From contig DIPE01000066.1 of assembly GCA_002427015.1 (NCBI GenBank), positions 5,763-24,658 of the forward strand: a stretch of DNA of 18,896 bases. The letters are read 5' to 3'. Shown in pieces: positions 14,138 through 18,896 of this stretch; the first letter of the stretch is position 1, and each line of letters starts with the position of its first letter. The position numbers were made by a program, and so were the translations under genes. This DNA comes from Firmicutes bacterium UBA5496. Its GTDB lineage: Bacteria > Bacillota > Proteinivoracia > UBA4975. The notes under the pieces were generated by a model. It was not told the origin of the DNA and ran no database searches. It saw nothing but the letters and a program-made list of their open reading frames with translations.

Positions 14138-14983
14138 CTAGGCCTTATCTATATCACGATGCATAGTGGAAACATTTTGGCCTAAATCTGTAAAAAATGT
14201 GGCCAAAATGTTGGCAATGGTCACAGAGCGGTGCTTGCCCCCAGTGCAGCCCACGGCAATGATGAGCTGGGTCTTCCCTTCCGCTATGTAGCAGGGAACA
14301 AGAAAGGCCAGGAGATCTTTTACTTTCTTTAAAAATTGATGGGTTAGAGTCCAGCCCATTACATAATCCTTTACTGCCGGCTCCAGGCCGGTAAGATCCC
14401 GCAGGGCCTCCTGGTAATGGGGATTGGGCAAGAAACGGATGTCAAAAACCAGGTCTGCGTCCATGGGCAGGCCATATTTGAAGCCAAAGGAAATCAGGCT
14501 GATGTTCAGGAGCTTGCCCTGAGTTCCGTCCAGAGCAAAGAGGGCAAACAGCTTTTGCCGCAGTTGGGCCGCGGTGATGGCAGTTGTGTCCAGGATTACA
14601 TCTGACCGGGCCCGCATGGGGCTCATCCTTTCCCGTTCTAAATCTATTCCCCTTTCCACGCTGCCGTCGGGAGTGAGGGGATGATTGCGCCGGCTTTCCT
14701 TAAAGCGGGCCACCAAGGTCCGGTCGTCAGCCTCGAGAAAGAGAATCTGCACAGGATGGGAAAGGGCCGTCAAAAACTCCAGCTGGTCGAAAAACTTGCC
14801 CCCCCGGATGTCCATTACAGCGGCTACTTTATCTACATTGGCAGACTGCTCGCAGAGTTCGATGAATGTAGGCAGCAGCTGGGATGGGAGGTTGTCCACA
14901 CAATAATAGCCCATGTCTTCGAAGGCGTGCATGGCAATAGTCTTCCCCGCCCCTGAAAGGCCGGTAATGATTACAATATTCAT
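14138..14983 (-). CDS. rapZ: RNase adapter / nucleotide-binding protein RapZ (YvcJ)
   Basis: A 281-residue P-loop protein starting MNIVIITGLSGAGKT, with Walker A at 8-15. Other family landmarks are the FEDMGYYCVDNLP segment, the SRRNHPL segment, and the C-terminal GCTGGKHRSVTIA loop. In E. coli RapZ binds the small RNA GlmZ and controls glucosamine-6-phosphate synthase; the Gram-positive YvcJ hydrolyses GTP and affects competence, with unknown RNA partners. The frame stays open 41 codons upstream, but the ATG at 14983 is chosen because the Walker fold begins there and GAGGGGGG stands upstream. It lies 37 bp downstream of a PHP gene and 12 bp upstream of yvcK. Confidence 0.95.
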   Translation of the reverse strand: MNIVIITGLSGAGKTIAMHAFEDMGYYCVDNLPSQLLPTFIELCEQSANVDKVAAVMDIRGGKFFDQLEFLTALSHPVQILFLEADDRTLVARFKESRRNHPLTPDGSVERGIDLERERMSPMRARSDVILDTTAITAAQLRQKLFALFALDGTQGKLLNISLISFGFKYGLPMDADLVFDIRFLPNPHYQEALRDLTGLEPAVKDYVMGWTLTHQFLKKVKDLLAFLVPCYIAEGKTQLIIAVGCTGGKHRSVTIANILATFFTDLGQNVSTMHRDIDKA

Positions 14984-15020
14984 ATTGGCCCCCCTCTCAT
15001 ATACTGGTAATGTTCTTGTT

Positions 15021-15764
15021 TCATCTGGCTTTTTCCTGCCAGGCCACATTGATAATTCTTTCCCGGTCAATCCCCAGGCTGTCCACAAATCTGCAGCCGG
15101 CCTCAAAGCGCCCTATCTCCCGGGGGTGGTGAGCATCGCTGCTGAGGACGAATTCCACGTCACTGGCCTTGGCCGCTCGGGAGATATCCCCGGCGATTGC
15201 CTCCAGGTGCCGGCAGTTGATTTCCAGGCGGGTGCCCCTCTTTGCGCAAACCCCAGCCAATTCACCGGTATCAATGGGCAGTCCGTAACCGGGATGGACA
15301 ACGATGTCCACCCGCTGTTTTTGCACGCAACTGACCAGAGCCCGGGTAAAGGCATCATAAAGCCGGTGGCGGCAGCGCCTGCTGAGGAGGCTCAGCCAGC
15401 GCAGGCCGTAATAGGTCCAGCAGCCATCCAGGCCCACGGGAACCACCCGGGGATGGAGCCCCACCAGCAACATGTCCAAATTATCCGCCACCGCTGCGGG
15501 CAGGTCGATGTCGCCGGCAAGGGAGATAACATTGGCCTCAATATTAAAGAGCAGCCGGGTGGAACTGCTTTCGCTTGCGGCCAGGGTCTGCCTCAAGGCC
15601 GGCCAGCGCCGGCGGGGCACCCCCACAAAGAGCAGATTGGGGCCGTGTTCGGCAATCCCCAGCGCTTGCAGGCCAATTGCTTCAGCTGCCCGCAGATTGT
15701 CGGCCACGGAACCGCTGGCATGGCTCCAGCGGGTATGGGTGTGGTAATCAGCCAGGGGGCGCAT
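15021..15764 (-). CDS. PHP-domain metal-dependent hydrolase (second copy)
   Basis: A 247-residue PHP-family protein. Ligand residues visible in order are His8 and His10 (YHTHT), His15, His40 (AEHG), Glu76, His104, His157 (VVHPGYG) and Asp210/His212 (SSDAHHP), enough for a trinuclear metal site like E. coli YcdX. An insertion around 116-148 (YYGLRWLSLL...) is absent from the neighbouring PHP protein. The substrate is unknown; related proteins hydrolyse phosphate esters. GGGAGGT stands before the ATG. It lies 23 bp after another PHP gene and 37 bp before rapZ. PHP genes upstream of rapZ occur in other Clostridia, which suggests a link to the RapZ-YvcK system, but this is inference. Confidence 0.88.
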   Translation of the reverse strand: MRPLADYHTHTRWSHASGSVADNLRAAEAIGLQALGIAEHGPNLLFVGVPRRRWPALRQTLAASESSSTRLLFNIEANVISLAGDIDLPAAVADNLDMLLVGLHPRVVPVGLDGCWTYYGLRWLSLLSRRCRHRLYDAFTRALVSCVQKQRVDIVVHPGYGLPIDTGELAGVCAKRGTRLEINCRHLEAIAGDISRAAKASDVEFVLSSDAHHPREIGRFEAGCRFVDSLGIDRERIINVAWQEKAR

Positions 15765-15787
15765 GGCGACCTCCCTTTCCTATGGTT

Positions 15788-16519
15788 TTACTGGGACAGG
15801 CCCCGGCGGCCCCGGAGAACAAGAAATTTATCAATTGCCTCCAAGGATGTGTTGACAACCTGAGCAGGTTTCAGGCCTGCTTTTTCCGCCAGCTCAGCGG
15901 CGCCGGCCAATTCCCCCACCCTGCTGCAGAAATGGGAATCGCTGCCCAAAGAGACCTTGCCTCCCAGCTTGGCAACAAAGCCCGCCAGGGCCAGGCAATT
16001 ATCTCTGCTCCCCCGGCGGATAATGCCTCCCAGGGAAACATTATTGATTTCCAGAAGCACGTTATGTTCGGCAGCGGCTTCCGCCACCTGCCGGAGATTG
16101 ACGGCAAAGACCGGATTGCCCGGATGGACGATAATGTCCACCAGCCCGCTGGCCATGGTCCTAATCAGTGTCCGGGTATTTTCTTCTGCGCTGCCGGGCT
16201 CGATGCAATCTCGGTGAAAGCCGGCCAAGACGATGTCCAGGTGCTTGAGATAGCGGCCCCGCAGGTCAATATTGCCGTCGGTGTCGATGATGTTGACCTC
16301 AGCTCCCCTGAGAACCCTTACGCCTGCAATGACGGGAGGCAGAGCCCGCAGGTTGGAAAAATGAAAGGGATGAGGGCCCCCGGGCATGGCGGGGCCATGA
16401 TCGGTGATGGCTATCAGCTCCAGCCCCTTGGCCTTTGCCGCTTCAGCGTTTTCCAATACTGTGCTGTAGGCATGGCCGCTGGCAATAGTGTGAACATGAA
16501 AATCTGCAACAAGTTTCAT
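15788..16519 (-). CDS. PHP-domain phosphatase, YcdX-like (first copy)
   Basis: A 243-residue PHP protein that closely follows the YcdX pattern: His8/His10 (FHVHT), His16, Asp40-His41 (ITDHG), Glu74, His102, His132 (IVHPGNP) and Asp194/His196 (GSDSHF). These would hold three metal ions for phosphoester hydrolysis. The natural substrate is not known. It is the first gene of the operon: a promoter lies at 16553-16581 and an AGAGAGG ribosome binding site before the ATG. The second PHP gene follows after 23 bp. The two share only the metal-site skeleton and domain order, so the duplication is old. Confidence 0.9.
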   Translation of the reverse strand: MKLVADFHVHTIASGHAYSTVLENAEAAKAKGLELIAITDHGPAMPGGPHPFHFSNLRALPPVIAGVRVLRGAEVNIIDTDGNIDLRGRYLKHLDIVLAGFHRDCIEPGSAEENTRTLIRTMASGLVDIIVHPGNPVFAVNLRQVAEAAAEHNVLLEINNVSLGGIIRRGSRDNCLALAGFVAKLGGKVSLGSDSHFCSRVGELAGAAELAEKAGLKPAQVVNTSLEAIDKFLVLRGRRGLSQ

Positions 16520-16552
16520 CTTGATTGCCTCTCTTCAGCATTTGATACTAAT

Positions 16553-16581
16553 ATGCTATCCGTCCATTACCCTATCGTCAA
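16553..16581 (-). promoter_or_regulatory. Sigma-A promoter of the PHP-rapZ-yvcK-whiA-HPr operon
   Basis: On the minus strand TTGACG (16581-16576) stands 17 bp from TAGCAT (16558-16553), just after the stop codon of the SpoIIP gene. No terminator stem with a T-run is seen between the SpoIIP stop and this promoter, so read-through from spoIIP is possible as well. Confidence 0.65.
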
Positions 16582-16583
16582 GG

Positions 16584-17822
16584 CTACAGCCTATTCCTGG
16601 ACTTAAAGAGCCGCTGCCACCATTCCTGGATAAGTTTCAGCTGCGGGGGAGCGCCGGCGCCAAATTTTATAGCCCGCAGCTGGCCAAGAAGATAGCGGGG
16701 ATGGAATTTTTGCCAGGGAATGGCGCTGATGACATCTCTAAACTCCACTCGGAAAAAGTGGCTGAGGGTTTCTTTGACCCCCTGCCAGCTGCCCGTGCTG
16801 AGAAACAGGTAGAAGGCGCCCCCTAACCCCAGCATGCCCGCCAGGGTCAGCAGGCCCTTCCAGACCCCTCCCCTGCTACCTGGAGGGGGGTCGGCAGTGG
16901 GCTGCAGCTGGGGATCCTTTTTAATTTCTTCATCGGTCTTGCTCTCCCTGGGCAATGAACCATAGAGAGTGACATAGATTACATCGGCGAAAGCCCGGCT
17001 GCCAATTTCCGCCTGCTGTCTGCTGTTTGTGTGGGCGCCTACTTCCAGGAGCAAGGCCCGGGGATGCAGGTCCTGGTTGTAGTCTCCTTTGGCGTAAAAG
17101 ATGCCCTTGACCAGGCTGGGATACATAGAATCGGCTACCTCCTTCAGCTGCCAGGCAAATTCTTCATTGACTTGGTACACGGGATTCTGAGTGCCCACTA
17201 CAATCATCACCTGAGTCAGGCGCATATCGTCAATTTCCTGATAATACTCATCCTGGGGGGCTGCGTCCCGGTGCAGGTCAAAGATTGCATCTAATTCTCC
17301 GCTCTCAACCAAGTCAATGGCGGCTGTCCGGGAGCGGCGATAGGATCCGGAGTAGGGAAAAAAGGTTTCCTGACAGTGAATAACCTTAACATCACTATGT
17401 TTTTCAACGCGCTTGCTCAGTTCGGCGCCTACTTTATAGACGCCGCCCTGGACCTGATCTGTGGAATCCACTCCCTCGGAAGGCTGATAGGATTCGCCGC
17501 TGTGTGTGTGGTAGACGGCAATCTGCTTATTATTTGCCCCCGGCAGCCCCTGGGCCTGGACAGCTGCCCAGGCGCCTTGGTCTTCCACCTGCCGGGCCCA
17601 GGCCTGCAAGCGGGCTTCATCAACCTTATACACCTGGTACAGGCAATTGTCGGAATCGAGAAAGCGGTCGCCTACATGGATGCGGATCCCCGTTCGCAGC
17701 AACACCTTGTTTTCACTGCTATACAGTGTAAACCAGCGTCCATCTCCTAATTCGGTGTTTTCTGCCAGGGCCGGCGCCGCCAGCAGGGCAAGGATGAGAA
17801 TTGTCAGCATGAAAATACGCAC
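16584..17822 (-). CDS. Stage II sporulation protein P (SpoIIP)-like peptidoglycan hydrolase
   Basis: A 412-residue exported protein with a SpoIIP domain: IAVYHTHSGESY (101-112, likely metal ligand His in HTHSGE), FDLHRDA (181-187) and LLLEVGAHTNS (257-267) with a conserved Glu260. SpoIIP enzymes are amidase/endopeptidases that thin septal peptidoglycan and drive membrane migration in engulfment together with SpoIID and SpoIIM. The N-terminus looks like a cleavable signal peptide ending APALA (cleavage after about residue 20). A second hydrophobic segment (about 322-342) is followed by a basic ~70-residue tail that would be cytoplasmic. This differs from the usual single N-terminal anchor. The GTG start has GGAGGG seven bases upstream. 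It lies between the degV terminator and the PHP operon. I saw no convincing sporulation-sigma promoter. Confidence 0.88.
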   Translation of the reverse strand: MRIFMLTILILALLAAPALAENTELGDGRWFTLYSSENKVLLRTGIRIHVGDRFLDSDNCLYQVYKVDEARLQAWARQVEDQGAWAAVQAQGLPGANNKQIAVYHTHSGESYQPSEGVDSTDQVQGGVYKVGAELSKRVEKHSDVKVIHCQETFFPYSGSYRRSRTAAIDLVESGELDAIFDLHRDAAPQDEYYQEIDDMRLTQVMIVVGTQNPVYQVNEEFAWQLKEVADSMYPSLVKGIFYAKGDYNQDLHPRALLLEVGAHTNSRQQAEIGSRAFADVIYVTLYGSLPRESKTDEEIKKDPQLQPTADPPPGSRGGVWKGLLTLAGMLGLGGAFYLFLSTGSWQGVKETLSHFFRVEFRDVISAIPWQKFHPRYLLGQLRAIKFGAGAPPQLKLIQEWWQRLFKSRNRL

Positions 17823-17874
17823 GATTACGCCCTCCTTCTGCTGTTAATTTGCATCAGCGGCAAGAAAAATAAAC

Positions 17875-17896
17875 AAAAAAAGGCCAAACTGGCCTT
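17875..17896 (-). terminator. Intrinsic terminator of degV
   Basis: A perfect 7-bp stem AAGGCCA/TGGCCTT with a three-base loop is followed on the minus strand by T (A-run 17875-17881). It starts seven bases past the degV stop and separates degV from spoIIP. Confidence 0.9.
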
Positions 17897-17902
17897 AAAT
17901 TC

Positions 17903-18751
17903 TTAGCTGTTATAGTAACAGGCTCCCAGCACCCCGGGTCCCCCATGGGCGCCGATGCCCACACCTACCCGATAGGGAATCACCAGAGCCCGGGGCAGCT
18001 TTGTCAAGAGCTGGGACATAAATTCTTTCATTTCCTCAAGGGCACAGGCTTGACCCAAAGCGACGACAAAGCCCTTGCCATCAAAACTGGCGCAGGCATC
18101 AGTCACAGCCTTGAGCAATTGATCCAGAGAGCGCCGGCGGCTGCGGGTCCGCCCAGCATGGCTGATCACTCCGTCTTGAATAGCAAGCATGGGCTTGATA
18201 CTTAGCAATGCTCCCACTCTTGCTTCCAAGCGGCTGATGCGTCCGCCTCTTAGCACATAGTCCAGGGTATCCAAAACCAGGCGGATGCTGACTCGCTCCC
18301 TCACTTTGCAGGCTGCCGCCTTCGCCTCCTGGATACTGCCTCCTTTGGCCAAGGTTTCGGCGGCGGCTATTGCCTGGAGGCCGCCTCCCATACTGACCGA
18401 ACGAGTATCAAACACCTGAATGTCCTTGCCTGCCATTTTGGCTCCGGCCTGGGCGGAAGCATAGGTGCCGCTTAGAGCCGAAGCCGTATGCCAGGACAGG
18501 ATTGCCTGGGCTTTTTTAGCCATCCGGCGGTAACTTTCAGCAAACTCTCCCGGAGACGGCTGGGAAGTGGTGGGGAAATCTTTGCTCTCCCTGCCCTGGG
18601 CAAACATCTCTTCTACATCTAAATCTACTTTATCTCTATACTGCCTTCCCTGCCAGTGGACATGGACAGGAATTTCAACAATCTGGTATTGGTCAAGCAG
18701 GTCCCTGGGAATATCCAAACCGGAATCAACTGCAATTGCTATCTCTTTCAT
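17903..18751 (-). CDS. DegV-family fatty-acid-binding protein
   Basis: A 282-residue DegV/FakB-type protein. The start MKEIAIAVDSGLDIP carries the family's DS(x)xD motif. TTSQPSPGEF (about 61-70), SGTYASAQ (about 94-101), DTRSVSMGGG (about 114-123) and DYVLRGGRISRL (about 163-174) follow, with a C-terminal AHGGPGVLG loop. These regions form the fatty-acid cavity; FakB proteins present fatty acids to the FakA kinase, but FakA is not in the window and the ligand here is unknown. GGGAGGATGAA precedes the ATG. It is monocistronic, with its own promoter overlapping the previous terminator and its own terminator. Confidence 0.93.
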   Translation of the reverse strand: MKEIAIAVDSGLDIPRDLLDQYQIVEIPVHVHWQGRQYRDKVDLDVEEMFAQGRESKDFPTTSQPSPGEFAESYRRMAKKAQAILSWHTASALSGTYASAQAGAKMAGKDIQVFDTRSVSMGGGLQAIAAAETLAKGGSIQEAKAAACKVRERVSIRLVLDTLDYVLRGGRISRLEARVGALLSIKPMLAIQDGVISHAGRTRSRRRSLDQLLKAVTDACASFDGKGFVVALGQACALEEMKEFMSQLLTKLPRALVIPYRVGVGIGAHGGPGVLGACYYNS

Positions 18752-18784
18752 TTCATCCTCCCTGTCTGGGAAAAAATGCCTTGA

Positions 18785-18802
18785 ATAATCTATTCAGATT
18801 AT
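18785..18802. promoter_or_regulatory. Inverted repeat over the degV promoter (operator candidate)
   Basis: A perfect 7-bp inverted repeat, ATAATCT-ATTC-AGATTAT, covers the -10 box and the expected transcription start of degV. Its place would let a bound dimer block polymerase. No known repressor consensus is recognised; a weak AT-rich stem in the leader is the alternative. Confidence 0.4.
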
Positions 18803-18827
18803 AGCAGTTAAAAGATAGTAAAAGCAA
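18798..18827 (-). promoter_or_regulatory. Sigma-A promoter of degV
   Basis: On the minus strand TTGCTT (18827-18822), an 18-bp spacer and the extended -10 TGCTATAAT (TATAAT at 18803-18798). The -35 box overlaps the T-run of the upstream gene's terminator, so the two transcription units are packed tightly. Confidence 0.7.
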
Positions 18828-18846
18828 AAACCGGGGATTCCCCGGT
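18826..18846 (-). terminator. Intrinsic terminator of the gene at the right edge
   Basis: A stem ACCGGGG/CCCCGGT with a three-base loop is followed on the minus strand by T (A-run 18826-18830). It lies directly after the TAA at 18851-18849. Confidence 0.85.
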
Positions 18847-18848
18847 CT

Positions 18849-18896
18849 TTAGATATGCTTATTCAGTTTGGACAGCAAATCCCTTTTTGGCATAAA
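18849..18896 (-). CDS. C-terminal end of an unidentified protein (cut by window edge)
   Basis: The minus strand is open from the window edge to a TAA at 18851-18849 and reads FMPKRDLLSKLNKHI. The tail is basic and helix-like. The reading is supported by the intrinsic terminator three bases past the stop codon. Too little is present to name the protein. Confidence 0.5.
   Translation of the reverse strand, partial: FMPKRDLLSKLNKHI

Noticed and set aside
14984..15106. 41-codon N-terminal extension of RapZ
   Set aside because: The extra sequence overlaps the end of the PHP gene, has no family similarity, and the ATG at 14983 has a proper ribosome binding site directly before the Walker fold.
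14913..16606. Long overlapping plus-strand open frames (316 and 343 codons) opposite the PHP genes
   Set aside because: Both lie antisense to two well-supported PHP genes with intact metal-site motifs. Their translations are low-complexity Gly/Pro/Gln-rich without domain features.
17823..17874. A sporulation-sigma promoter before the SpoIIP gene
   Set aside because: GTTTA and GCAAATTA are faintly like a sigma-F/G site, but the spacing of about 17 bp is wrong and the boxes are weak.

Overview
This 18.9 kb window is chromosomal core DNA from a spore-forming, low-to-mid-GC Bacillota, most likely a member of the class Clostridia in the broad Peptococcaceae/Moorella/Dethiobacter-like range. The evidence is a CggR-controlled glycolytic operon next to rpoN, a rapZ-yvcK-whiA-HPr cluster, a SpoIIP sporulation hydrolase, a DegV protein, strong GGAGG ribosome binding sites and sigma-A promoters. 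Nearly all genes lie on the minus strand. Only the BaiN/HI0933-type flavoprotein and rpmE (ribosomal protein L31) are on plus. The species cannot be named from sequence alone.

Layout, left to right. (1) 1-3344, minus: cggR-gapA-pgk-tpiA, with tpiA cut by the window edge after 12 codons. A strong promoter and a CggR-like operator precede cggR. The GAPDH has cofactor-pocket and active-site substitutions that suggest NADP use. (2) 3543-6099: a plus-strand flavoprotein gene converges on rpoN with one base between the stop codons. rpoN is preceded by a textbook -24/-12 (sigma-54) promoter, so it may control itself. (3) 6103-6544: rpmE with its promoter and terminator. (4) 6545-8479: an accessory island. 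A lipoprotein gene of unknown function is bracketed by six copies (one partial) of a 29-bp palindromic repeat of REP/REPIN type. One copy supplies the last codons of the neighbouring ABC-F gene. (5) 8454-11450: mscS-family channel plus Uup-like ABC-F ATPase, with their own promoter and terminator. (6) 11485-16581: an operon PHP-PHP-rapZ-yvcK-whiA-HPr with a promoter before the first PHP gene and a terminator after HPr. (7) 16584-17822: a SpoIIP-like sporulation hydrolase with a C-terminal membrane anchor. (8) 17875-18827: degV with its own promoter, a palindrome over the -10 box, and a terminator. (9) 18826-18896: the last codons and terminator of an upstream gene.

Functionally, the left end is central glycolysis under sugar-phosphate control by CggR. 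The rapZ-yvcK-whiA-HPr operon carries regulators that link carbon metabolism, cell-wall synthesis and division. The window holds no phage, CRISPR array, rRNA or tRNA that I can see. The most unusual points are the sigma-54 promoter in front of rpoN, the altered GAPDH, and the repeat-bracketed lipoprotein gene.
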